Positions 26,510 through 34,166 of a stretch of 64,000 bases of DNA are shown here, piece by piece. Both the position numbers and the translations under genes were made by a program. Under the pieces are notes generated by a model. The model did not search any database, was not told the DNA's origin, and saw only the letters and a list, made by a program, of their open reading frames with translations. Source of the DNA: JANLQX01 sp031368215 (lineage in GTDB: Bacteria > Actinomycetota > Acidimicrobiia > Acidimicrobiales > JANYDT01). The stretch covers positions 1 to 64,000 of the forward strand of contig JANLRD010000041.1 in NCBI GenBank assembly GCA_031368215.1, given 5' to 3'. The stretch's first letter is position 1. Every line of letters begins with the position of its first letter.

Positions 26510-27775
26510 CTACGCGTCCAACCCGAAGGCGCTGTGTAAAAGCTGGACGGCGTCTTCGACCCGAGCGGCGTCGATGACGCACGAGAGGCGAATCGTCGAC
26601 GTCGAGATCATCTGAATGTTGATCGCTGCCGCCGAGAGCGTCTCGAACATCGTGGCGGACACTCCCGGGTTCGTCTTCATTCCCGCGCCCACGATCGACA
26701 CCCGGGCGATGGTGGAATCGTTCGTGACCTCCCGCGCGCCGATCTCGGCGGCAATAGGAGTGCACACCTCCATCGCTGCAGCAAGGTCGGCCTTCGGGGC
26801 GGTGAAGGAGATGTCCGTAGTGCCGTCGTGCGAGGTGTTCTGCACGATCATGTCGACGTTCACCCCGCGGTCGGCAAGGGCGCGGAACAGCCGGGCGGCG
26901 ATGCCCGGTCGATCGGGTACGGCGACGACGGTGATCTTCGCCTCCGACGTGTCGTGGGTGACAGCCGAGACGACAGCCTGTTCCATGGACGGATCCTCCT
27001 GAGTGACGATGGTGCCCGGCTCCCAGGTGAAACTGGAACGGACCTGCAGACGCACGCCGTGGGTGGCGGCGAACTGGACAGCGCGAAGAGCGAGCACGCC
27101 GGAACCGCTTGCCGCCATCTCGAGCATCTCTTCGTGCGAGATGATCTTGAGCCGGCGTGCTCTCGGGGCGACGCGCGGATCGGCGGAGAACACCCCGGTC
27201 ACGTCGGTGTAGATCTCGCACTCGTCGGCGTCGAGCGCCGCGGCGAGAGCGACGGCGGTCGTGTCGGAACCGCCGCGTCCGAGGGTCGTGACGTCGCGGT
27301 CGGTCGACATGCCCTGGAAGCCGGCGACAACCGGGACGGCGCCGCTGGCCAACGCCTCTCGGAGGCGGTCAGCCCGCACTTCGAGGATCTTCGCCCGACC
27401 GTGGCTCGTGTCGGTGATGATTCCGGCCTGCGACCCGGTGAAGCTCGCGGCTCGCACCCCGAGGTCCTCGATCGCCATCGCCAGCAGCGCCGCAGAGATG
27501 CGCTCGCCGGTGGTGAGCAGCATGTCCATTTCACGACTGTCGCCCTTGACGGGGACTTCGCCCTTCTTCGTCGCCTTCTCGACCGGCGTCCCGGCGTTCG
27601 TGAGCACGGCATTCGCGAGCCGGATCAGATCGTCGGTCGTCTTACCCATGGCCGAGACCGCAACCACGACCTGATTTCCACGCCGAACCGTCCGGGCGAC
27701 GTGGTCGGCGACAGTCCGGATGCGCTCGGGATCGGCGACGGAAGACCCGCCGAACTTCTGCACGATGAGAGCCAC
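26510..27775 (-). CDS. lysC: Aspartate kinase
   Basis: 421 residues. The kinase domain opens MALIVQKFGGSSVAD and contains TTGERISAALLA and GRGGSDTTAVALA; two C-terminal ACT domains (about 265-420) bind allosteric effectors such as lysine or threonine. It phosphorylates aspartate, the first committed step toward lysine, threonine and methionine. With asd it forms the usual two-gene operon. The start is GTG at 27775, with TAGCGT 9 nt upstream. The stop is followed closely by repeat copy B. Confidence 0.95.
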   Translation of the reverse strand: MALIVQKFGGSSVADPERIRTVADHVARTVRRGNQVVVAVSAMGKTTDDLIRLANAVLTNAGTPVEKATKKGEVPVKGDSREMDMLLTTGERISAALLAMAIEDLGVRAASFTGSQAGIITDTSHGRAKILEVRADRLREALASGAVPVVAGFQGMSTDRDVTTLGRGGSDTTAVALAAALDADECEIYTDVTGVFSADPRVAPRARRLKIISHEEMLEMAASGSGVLALRAVQFAATHGVRLQVRSSFTWEPGTIVTQEDPSMEQAVVSAVTHDTSEAKITVVAVPDRPGIAARLFRALADRGVNVDMIVQNTSHDGTTDISFTAPKADLAAAMEVCTPIAAEIGAREVTNDSTIARVSIVGAGMKTNPGVSATMFETLSAAAINIQMISTSTIRLSCVIDAARVEDAVQLLHSAFGLDA

Positions 27776-27784
27776 GGGGCGAAA

Positions 27785-27790
27785 ACGCTA
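27785..27790 (-). promoter_or_regulatory. -10 box for lysC (leaderless type)
   Basis: Minus-strand TAGCGT, 9 nt, then GTG at 27775. The TAG is also the stop codon of the small open frame just upstream. Confidence 0.4.
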
Positions 27791-28015
27791 CCCGGCCGCC
27801 GGAGGCTGCGCGGCGCGATTGCGAACGACGATCCGATCGCCGACGCCGTGGGCGGCGTCCGGCGCGACGTCGGCAACGATCTCGACGCCCTCATCGAGCG
27901 CGATGATCAGCCAGATGCCATGACCGACGAAGCGCCGATCCCGAACAGTTCCTTCTGTTCCCCACCCGTTCGAGCACCGAAGGGTTGACACACACCGCGA
28001 CGACCTCGTGCCCAA
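27788..28015 (-). CDS. Small TOBE-like protein or gene remnant
   Basis: A 75-residue frame whose second half (GTVRDRRFVGHGIWLIIALDEG..., then GVGDRIVVRNR) has the strand pattern of a TOBE domain, the small beta-barrel at the end of ABC importer ATPases and in molybdate-binding proteins. The first residues look unnatural, whereas another frame over the same DNA reads IGHEVVAVCVNPSVLERV, suggesting a frameshift in a longer ancestral gene. It is therefore either a small protein with a poor start or a decayed fragment. Confidence 0.4.
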   Translation of the reverse strand: MGTRSSRCVSTLRCSNGWGTEGTVRDRRFVGHGIWLIIALDEGVEIVADVAPDAAHGVGDRIVVRNRAAQPPAAG

Positions 28016-28051
28016 TCGAGGCCCCCGACCCGGGGTCTCCGCACGTCGGTC

Positions 28052-29626
28052 TCAGGGCTTGGTCGAGGTGGCCGGCGGGAGGGTCGTCGAGGGCGGCGGG
28101 CCGGCGGCGGAGGCGTCGACCGGCTCGATGGCGAACTCGACCGAGACGCCGATGCCGGCGTTGCCCGATCCCGGCGGGAGCGTGGTGGTCGTGGTCACGG
28201 TAAGGGCCCGCGATGCGTCGAGGAGCCGACCGGCGTCAGAGCGACGGACCGCGTCGAGGATCGGATACGGGTCGATCGCGGCGCCGCCGGCCGGGTGGAT
28301 CTCGAAGTGGAGATGTGGAGGAGTCCCACGAGCATTCCCCGTGTCGCCGACGTAGCCGAGCTGCTGCCCGGCCTCCACGACAGTGCCGTCCTCGATGCCG
28401 TCGGCATAGGATGATAGGTGCGCGTAGTAATACTGGGTGCCATCGGCAGCGACCAGCCAGAGCTTGTTGCCGCCGAGCACCGCGACGGCCTTGCGGGCGA
28501 TCACACCGCGGGCGGTGGCGTAGAGCGGCGTGCCCCCCGGGGCGAAGATGTCGTTGCCCTGGTGGGTGTGTTCGTACTTGGTGCCGACCATCCGTGGCGC
28601 GCCGAACGTGCTGGCGAAGTTGAACGGCGCCCCAACGGGGAACACGAAGCCGCCGAGCGCGATCGCCTGGCCGCTCAGCACGAAGCTCAGCTGCTCCTGC
28701 AGCGTGGCCAGGGACTCACCGAGCACTTCCTGCTCAATGATCAGACCTTCTATCTCCGCCCTTTTCCGTCCTGTCAATGCGGCGAGCGCGGCTTCGTTCA
28801 CCTCAATCCGACGCTCGTCACCACGAAACTCCTCGAGGAGCGCAGCGTCGCGTCGCTGGGCGACCCCGATGATGTCGATGTTGCGGGCGAACTCGTTCGC
28901 GTCTTCCGAACGAAGGAGCAAATCGAGATCAGCGACTCCCTCGCCCGCGTAGATCCTCAGCGCCCGCGCCCGGATCTTGATTGCGGTGGCTTCCTTCTTC
29001 TGGGCAAGGCGTAGGCGCTGGGCCTTCAGCTCGTCCTCACGGATCTGCAACGCATCCAGCTCGCGTTCGGCGACGGCGATGCGCTCCGTGGCCGCGTCCG
29101 CCTGCTTCTGCGCTTCGTCAACGATGCGCCTCTGCTGGGCGCTCAGCTTGGCCAGCGCCTTCTCCAGCTCGATGTTCCGCGGGAGCGAGATCGACAGAGG
29201 GGGCAGTATCGGCTTGAACGGCGGCGGCTGGTCGTCGATGCTGACTTCCTCGCTGAAGTCGTCGAAGACGTTGATGACGATGGTCGTCGTCGTGGGCTCC
29301 ATCGTCGTCGTCGCCTCGGAGGTCGAGGTCGCGACGACGCTCGTCGACGTTGACGGGGTGAGCTCCTCCGCCGACGGAACAAGGAACGGCGGAATGACAG
29401 CCGACACCGCTGTGGTGGGTGTCGGCGTGCCCGCGGAGGGGGGAACCGTGACCGGCGGGACCGTCGGAGGTGCCACGGTCGCCGGAAGGGTCGTGGTCGC
29501 ATTCGGGTCGGCCGGAACATCCTGGGCAACGACACCGGTAGGCACCCCGAGCGCGACGAGACCCAACATCGGCACGAGCCAACGCCAGGTGAACCGTCGC
29601 GGGGAAGGGGAAGCTCGACGAACCAT
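28052..29626 (-). CDS. M23 (LytM) peptidase with coiled coil
   Basis: 524 residues from the ATG at 29626 (an in-frame GTG at 29653 is the alternative). An N-terminal signal helix is followed by a long Thr/Pro-rich linker, a coiled-coil region (about 150-315) and a C-terminal LytM domain with both zinc motifs: HTHQGNDI and HLHFE. The architecture matches envelope proteins of the EnvC/NlpD or DipM kind that cut, or activate cutting of, peptidoglycan during division. The active-site residues are present, so it is probably an active endopeptidase. A second Thr/Pro-rich tail ends the protein. Confidence 0.87.
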   Translation of the reverse strand: MVRRASPSPRRFTWRWLVPMLGLVALGVPTGVVAQDVPADPNATTTLPATVAPPTVPPVTVPPSAGTPTPTTAVSAVIPPFLVPSAEELTPSTSTSVVATSTSEATTTMEPTTTTIVINVFDDFSEEVSIDDQPPPFKPILPPLSISLPRNIELEKALAKLSAQQRRIVDEAQKQADAATERIAVAERELDALQIREDELKAQRLRLAQKKEATAIKIRARALRIYAGEGVADLDLLLRSEDANEFARNIDIIGVAQRRDAALLEEFRGDERRIEVNEAALAALTGRKRAEIEGLIIEQEVLGESLATLQEQLSFVLSGQAIALGGFVFPVGAPFNFASTFGAPRMVGTKYEHTHQGNDIFAPGGTPLYATARGVIARKAVAVLGGNKLWLVAADGTQYYYAHLSSYADGIEDGTVVEAGQQLGYVGDTGNARGTPPHLHFEIHPAGGAAIDPYPILDAVRRSDAGRLLDASRALTVTTTTTLPPGSGNAGIGVSVEFAIEPVDASAAGPPPSTTLPPATSTKP

Positions 29627-29848
29627 AAGGAGGGATCCGAAAGACGCGCCCACCGTCTCGGGCGAACGCCCGGTTCATGCTACCGGCCCACCACGCGGGG
29701 GACCGGGAGCGGTCGGATCACGCAACCGCTGGGCACCCAAGCCTCCGTCCGGCGTGGTCCAACCTTGCGCCGGTTCACATCGCGTTCACGTCGAACGGCT
29801 CAACCGGATGAGCGGGCGAGAAGCCACCGATGCATCGCCCTCGGCCAG

Positions 29849-29854
29849 TAGCGT
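29849..29854 (+). promoter_or_regulatory. -10 box for membrane cyclophilin (leaderless type)
   Basis: TAGCGT, 7 nt, then the GTG at 29862. Confidence 0.45.
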
Positions 29855-29861
29855 CGCTACC

Positions 29862-30728
29862 GTGAACAAGGCGAGACACGAGGTCGAGACCGGCCACGGC
29901 AAGATCGGCGGTCGCCTCGCCGCCGGCGCCGTGATCGGGGTCCTCGGCCTCGGTGTGGCGAGCGCGTTCTCCCTGGCGAAGGACGCGCCGACCACCGAGG
30001 ACATCGTTGCCCCAACTGCTGTTGCCACCGTGGCGCCGATTGCCGATTCGCCGACGACGACGACACAGGTTCCCGTCACCGTTGCGCCTATTGCCGCCAT
30101 TGCCCCGACGTGCCCGCGCCCCGACGACGCGCCGACGACAGCAAGAGCTTTTACGTCGCCACCGGTCGGGTGCGTCGACCCGAAGGCGGCATACCGTGCC
30201 GTGATCAGCACCTCCGAAGGTGAGTTCACCATCGAACTCGACCAACAACGGGCTCCGCTGACCACCAACAACTTCGTGTTCCTCGCCCGCAAGGGGTTCT
30301 ACAACGGCCTCACCTTTCACCGGGTCGTCCCGGGCTTCATCGTCCAGGGGGGCGACCCGAAGGCCAACGGCACCGGCGGGCCCGGCTACACGATTCCCGA
30401 CGAGATCTCCCCGAACGCGAGATTCCAGATCGGCACGATCGCGATGGCGAACTCGGGACCGAACCAGAACGGGAGCCAGTTCTTCGTCGTGACCGGCAAG
30501 AACGGCGAGAACATCCCGAACACCTCGACCGTCTTCGCCAGGGTGGTGAAGGGAACCAAGACCCTCGAGGCCATCGATGCACTCGGCGTGCAGCCCACAC
30601 CGGATGGTCAGGAACTCGCTCCACAGCGACCGATCACCATCACCCGCATCGAGATCACGGCCAAAGGGGAAGACACCAAGCGGATCCCCGGTCTCGCCGG
30701 ACAGGTACCGACGACCACATCCGGCTGA
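29862..30728 (+). CDS. Membrane-anchored cyclophilin-type peptidyl-prolyl isomerase
   Basis: 288 residues. A membrane helix (about 20-38, AAGAVIGVLGLGVASAF) and a Pro/Thr/Ala-rich linker lead to a cyclophilin domain with FHRVVPGFIVQGGD and NGSQFFV. It should catalyse proline isomerisation of proteins outside the membrane. The start is the GTG at 29862 because a TAGCGT box lies 7 nt upstream; an ATG at 29808 in the same frame would sit above that box. A second cyclophilin gene follows on the same strand 93 nt later. Confidence 0.85.
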   Translation: MNKARHEVETGHGKIGGRLAAGAVIGVLGLGVASAFSLAKDAPTTEDIVAPTAVATVAPIADSPTTTTQVPVTVAPIAAIAPTCPRPDDAPTTARAFTSPPVGCVDPKAAYRAVISTSEGEFTIELDQQRAPLTTNNFVFLARKGFYNGLTFHRVVPGFIVQGGDPKANGTGGPGYTIPDEISPNARFQIGTIAMANSGPNQNGSQFFVVTGKNGENIPNTSTVFARVVKGTKTLEAIDALGVQPTPDGQELAPQRPITITRIEITAKGEDTKRIPGLAGQVPTTTSG

Positions 30729-30821
30729 GCGCATACGCCCTTCGGGAGGACGCGTCACCGGCACGCCGAAACGCGCACTACCTTCTCGCCACTCGCCTTC
30801 AACTCAGAACGAGGTTCTGTC

Positions 30822-31382
30822 ATGTCCACACCCGTTTGCCCGGCCGCCGACGGCTCCAGTCCCAAGACGCAGAAGTTCTCGGCACCGCCGCCGATGTGCA
30901 TCGATCCGGCGAAGACCTACAGCGCGGTCATGGAAACCTCGATGGGTGAACTCCGCATCGCTCTTGATCCGATCGGTGCCCCGCTGACCGTCAACAACTT
31001 CGTGTTCCTGGCCCGTTACCACTACTACGAAGGCATCATCTTCCACCGCATCATCAAGGACTTCGTCCTGCAGGGTGGCGATCCCGAGGGATCGGGTCGC
31101 GGTGGGCCGGGATACCGCTTCGCCGATGAGCTCCCCAAGCCGGGGCGCTACGAACTCGGCTCGCTGGCCATGGCCAACGCCGGTCCGAACACCAACGGTA
31201 GCCAGTTCTTCGTCATCAGCGGCCCGAGCGGGATTCGTCTGCCCCCTTCGTATTCGCTGTTCGGCAAGGTCGTCAAAGGTCTCGACGTCGTCGAGGCCAT
31301 CCAGCAGGTCCCGACCGACCGCAACGACCGCCCCCACACCGACGTCGTCATCAACTCCGTCACCATCACCGAATCCGACTGA
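30822..31382 (+). CDS. Cytoplasmic cyclophilin-type peptidyl-prolyl isomerase
   Basis: 186 residues with no signal or membrane helix. The conserved segments FHRIIKDFVLQGGDP and NGSQFFVIS mark a cyclophilin, with the catalytic Arg in FHRI. It resembles the cyclophilin domain of the preceding gene, suggesting a tandem duplication with only the first copy keeping an anchor. Its stop is followed 3 nt later by a half copy of the hairpin repeat. Confidence 0.88.
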   Translation: MSTPVCPAADGSSPKTQKFSAPPPMCIDPAKTYSAVMETSMGELRIALDPIGAPLTVNNFVFLARYHYYEGIIFHRIIKDFVLQGGDPEGSGRGGPGYRFADELPKPGRYELGSLAMANAGPNTNGSQFFVISGPSGIRLPPSYSLFGKVVKGLDVVEAIQQVPTDRNDRPHTDVVINSVTITESD

Positions 31383-31385
31383 CCC

Positions 31386-31405
31386 GTTGGGAGAGAGGTT
31401 GCCCC
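31386..31405 (+). repeat. Stop-proximal hairpin repeat, truncated copy C
   Basis: Only the leader GTTGGGAGAGAGGTTGCCCC remains; the rest of the repeat is absent, and about 65 bp of unrelated GC-rich sequence separates it from full copy D. It starts 3 nt after the cyclophilin stop. Confidence 0.75.
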
Positions 31406-31470
31406 TAGCCCATTCGGCGCTGCGCCGCTCACTCCGCTCGACTGCTCGCAACACGAGTGACCGGCGCGCG

Positions 31471-31542
31471 GTTAGGAGAGAGGTTGCCCCCATGTATGGG
31501 GGCAGAACACCTCCCAACGCGGCTGGGAGGTGTTCTGCCGCA
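31471..31542 (+). repeat. Stop-proximal hairpin repeat, copy D
   Basis: Full copy: GTTAGGAGAGAGGTTG, CCCCCATGTATGGGGG, AACACCTCCCAACG, GGGAGGTGTT and CTGCCGCA. Same orientation as copy C and the cyclophilin gene; its end is 49 nt from the convergent GATase stop. Confidence 0.85.
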
Positions 31543-31590
31543 CGGGAACCCGCTGCGCGCTCTCGCCACTCGGCCCGATACCGGGCCGCG

Positions 31591-32289
31591 CTACCCCTCG
31601 TTGGCTCCGATGACCCCGGCGCGCAGCAAGAAGCGGTCCATCAGGCGGTTGGCCCGCTCGCGGGCGCCGTCGGACTCCTCGGAGAAACGCGCCAGGATCT
31701 CCTCGGCTGACGTGCCGGCCGATGGCGGCCCTCCCGGGTCGCCTTGGCTCCACGACGTGACCTCGGCGACCGTGACCTCCGGGTGGAACTGGACCGCAAG
31801 GTGCGGTCCGACCGCATAGGCCTGCACGCAGATCGGCGAAACCGCCAGCACCGTTGCGCCGGGAGGCGGGACGGCCACACAGTCGACGTGCCATTGCAGC
31901 CACGGGCCGGACTCGATGAGGTCGGGGTGAGTACTTGTCACGGTGTACCAGCCGACTTCCGGGACGGACGCCCGCTCGACCCTTCCCCCCAGCGCGACCG
32001 AGAGGGCCTGCGCCCCGAAGCACACGCCGAAGGTGGGGATGCCACGCCGATCCCCATCGCGCAGCAGATCCAGGTGAGCATCGAGCCACCATCGGACATC
32101 TGGATCGTTCACTCCCGGAGAGGCTCCTAGCGACAGGACGGCGGCGTACCCCTCCGCCGACTCCGGAAGGTTCTTGGCCGTCGGGATGCGGACATCGAGT
32201 TCGATCCCGTGCCACCTCGCACGGTCCCCGAGCATTGCTGCGCCGGAGTCCGCTTCGTGCTCGATCACCAGCATCCGTTTGGTTCCCAC
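31591..32289 (-). CDS. Class I glutamine amidotransferase-like protein
   Basis: 232 residues. A GMP-synthase-type GATase fold with the nucleophile in GVCFGAQAL and the His-Glu pair in QFHPEVT. It stands alone, without a synthetase domain or adjacent partner, like the free-standing GATase1 proteins that hydrolyse gamma-glutamyl compounds. Its N-terminus has the expected strand MLVIEHE. The start is GTG at 32289; the tRNA-Lys gene is divergent 60 nt away. Confidence 0.82.
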   Translation of the reverse strand: MGTKRMLVIEHEADSGAAMLGDRARWHGIELDVRIPTAKNLPESAEGYAAVLSLGASPGVNDPDVRWWLDAHLDLLRDGDRRGIPTFGVCFGAQALSVALGGRVERASVPEVGWYTVTSTHPDLIESGPWLQWHVDCVAVPPPGATVLAVSPICVQAYAVGPHLAVQFHPEVTVAEVTSWSQGDPGGPPSAGTSAEEILARFSEESDGARERANRLMDRFLLRAGVIGANEG

Positions 32290-32349
32290 ACCACCAGTGT
32301 GCCGTTTCGCCGACCGGAAACGCCGCGACGGTCGTCTACATTGTCCGGC

Positions 32350-32422
32350 GGGTCGCTAGCTCATCCGGTAGAGCAACAGACTTTTAATCTGTTGGTGCGG
32401 GGATCGAGACCCCGGCGGCCTA
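32350..32422 (+). tRNA. tRNA-Lys (anticodon TTT)
   Basis: 73 nt without an encoded CCA. The acceptor GGGTCGC pairs with GCGGCCT (two G-U pairs), and the anticodon arm ACAGA-CTTTTAA-TCTGT gives anticodon TTT. A GATCGAGAC T-loop is present. Confidence 0.93.
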
Positions 32423-32452
32423 CAACCTCGGTCCGCAAGGACCAGAAACGAC

Positions 32453-32488
32453 AAACGCCTCTGGAGGGTTGACCCACCAGAGGCGTTT
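32453..32488. terminator. Bidirectional terminator between tRNA-Lys and TPR gene
   Basis: Perfect 12-bp stem AAACGCCTCTGG / CCAGAGGCGTTT with a 12-nt loop. TTTT follows on the + strand and the AAA run gives TTT on the minus strand, so it can stop both the tRNA transcript and the convergent TPR gene. Confidence 0.85.
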
Positions 32489-32524
32489 TCTGTCGGCCGG
32501 ACGAACCGAACAAAACAGCGAAAG

Positions 32525-33082
32525 TCAGTACTTCTTCTTGCTCTTCGGGGCCGCCTTCAGCGCCGCCGAAAGGTCTTTGTACTCGGCGCATGTCGTCCCG
32601 CAGATCTTCTGCAGGGTGGCCAGATTGGCCTTCGCCTTGGCGGTCTGACCCAGCAGAACGTAGGCCACGCCCTGGTACTCGAGGGCGCCGACATGCTTCG
32701 GATTGATCTTCAACGCCGCGGCGTAGTGCGAGAGCGCGCTGTTGTAGTCGCCGTTGTTGCGGCTGGAGTAGCCGAGAAGGTTCTGCACATCTGCGTTCTT
32801 CGGGTCGAGCGCTTCGGCCTTCTTCAGCACGACGATGGCATCGGTCCACTTCTTGGCGGCGATCGCCGTCCGTCCTTCGGCGAGGAGTGCGGGAACCGTG
32901 ACGGGTGCTCCCGCGACCGATGCCGGCGGGGGAACGCTTGACGCGCCGCCGAGGGTGAGCGGCGCGGCGACCGACGAAGGGGGCTTGACCGGGTCGCCGC
33001 CGTCGGCGGCGAACGCCGTTGCCGGAAGCGCAGCGAGGCCCACGGCCAACGCGAGGACGAAGTGACGTCGGTTGTGGTTCAT
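32525..33082 (-). CDS. Secreted tetratricopeptide-repeat protein
   Basis: 185 residues. A clear signal peptide (RRHFVLALAVGLAALPATAFA) precedes a short Pro/Ser linker and about three TPR units (about 72-165, for example ALDPKNADVQNLLGY). The C-terminus is KSKKKY. It is probably an exported scaffold protein with an unknown partner. A GAAGGAG Shine-Dalgarno lies before the ATG at 33082, which fixes this start. Confidence 0.8.
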   Translation of the reverse strand: MNHNRRHFVLALAVGLAALPATAFAADGGDPVKPPSSVAAPLTLGGASSVPPPASVAGAPVTVPALLAEGRTAIAAKKWTDAIVVLKKAEALDPKNADVQNLLGYSSRNNGDYNSALSHYAAALKINPKHVGALEYQGVAYVLLGQTAKAKANLATLQKICGTTCAEYKDLSAALKAAPKSKKKY

Positions 33083-33236
33083 CGCAGAACTCCTTCGGAG
33101 GGAAACGTTTTGGGAAGGGATACGACAGCGGTTCCCGAATTGTTCAAACCGGACCACAACGCTTCGCCTGGAGGCCCGTCGTGGACAGTTCGCCCTGACG
33201 GATCAACCGAACGACACCGCTACACTGCGTTTCGCT

Positions 33237-33307
33237 GCGGATGTCGTTCAATGGTAGGACATCAGCTTCCCAAGCTGAGAATGCGGGTTCGATTCCCGTC
33301 ATCCGCT
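33237..33307 (+). tRNA. tRNA-Gly (anticodon CCC)
   Basis: 71 nt without encoded CCA. The acceptor GCGGATG pairs with CATCCGC, and the anticodon arm TCAGC-TTCCCAA-GCTGA gives CCC. A GGTTCGATTCC T-arm is present. Confidence 0.94.
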
Positions 33308-33424
33308 CCCCGTGACCCCGAACGTCGTCGCCGAGACCGGTACCGGTGCCACAAGAGTGTGCGGCCGGCCGCGCGTGGAGCGCCTTGGGCTGCGGGGCTC
33401 CGCCCTCGTTCTGCTCGTGGCCTC

Positions 33425-34099
33425 CTACTCCACCGCGGGAACCCAGGCGCTGCTGAACACGTCCACCCGCGCAGCCAGCATCTGCAGTGCTGGCTCGTTC
33501 TTGCCTCCGTGGGGAATGATGACGTCGGCATAGCGCTTCGACGGTTCCACGAAGTTGAGGTGCGCCGGACGCACCGTCTCCAGGTATTGGTTGATGACGG
33601 ACTCCGTGGTGCGCCCCCGCTCGGCCACGTCGCGCGTGAGACGGCGGATGAAGCGGACGTCGGGGTCGGCGTCGACGAACACCTTCAGGTCCATCAGCGC
33701 GCGGAGTCCGGCATCCCAGAGCACCAAGATGCCCTCCACAACCACGATCGGCGCCGGCAGAAGCGTCTCGACGCACGCGGTGCGCGTGAACGTGGAGAAG
33801 TCGTACACAGGAACGTCGACCGCGGAACCGTCGATGAGGGCCTGCACGTGGATCCGGAGGAGCTCCCAGTCGAACGCCTCGGGATGGTCGTAGTTCACAG
33901 CCGCCCTCGCCGCGAGGTCGAGGTGGGCCTGGTCGAGGTAGTACGAATCAAGTGCGATCACCGACACCTGGTCGTGTCCGACCTTCTCGATGACCCGCTC
34001 GGCCACGGTGCTCTTCCCCGAACCAGTGCCGCCGGCCACGCCGATCACGAGGCGACGACCGTGCGTTGTCTCCGTGGTGGTAGGCGAAGATCCGGTCAT
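33425..34099 (-). CDS. udk: Uridine kinase
   Basis: 224 residues. Walker A is GGTGSGKST; DSYYLDQAHLDL and the NYDHPEAFDWELL segment are characteristic of uridine/cytidine kinases, which make UMP and CMP in the salvage pathway. The EGILVLWD segment contains the second conserved acidic site. The start is ATG 34099, which is divergent from the EtfD-like gene with overlapping regulatory space. Phosphoribulokinase is unlikely because the uridine-binding segments are retained. Confidence 0.88.
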   Translation of the reverse strand: MTGSSPTTTETTHGRRLVIGVAGGTGSGKSTVAERVIEKVGHDQVSVIALDSYYLDQAHLDLAARAAVNYDHPEAFDWELLRIHVQALIDGSAVDVPVYDFSTFTRTACVETLLPAPIVVVEGILVLWDAGLRALMDLKVFVDADPDVRFIRRLTRDVAERGRTTESVINQYLETVRPAHLNFVEPSKRYADVIIPHGGKNEPALQMLAARVDVFSSAWVPAVE

Positions 34100-34150
34100 G
34101 TCCGACGTGTCTAGCAGCCAGCCGGTTCACGCCCTGGAGGCGCTGCCGAC

Positions 34151-34156
34151 TACCGT
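34151..34156 (+). promoter_or_regulatory. -10 box for EtfD-like gene
   Basis: TACCGT, 10 nt, then the ATG at 34167; leaderless or with a few nt of leader. Confidence 0.35.
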
Positions 34157-34166
34157 TTGCGTCTGT

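Noticed and set aside
33262..33531. Minus-strand frame ending in DDGNRTRILSLGS
   Set aside because: Its end is an antisense translation of tRNA-Gly; the remainder overlaps udk in the wrong frame.
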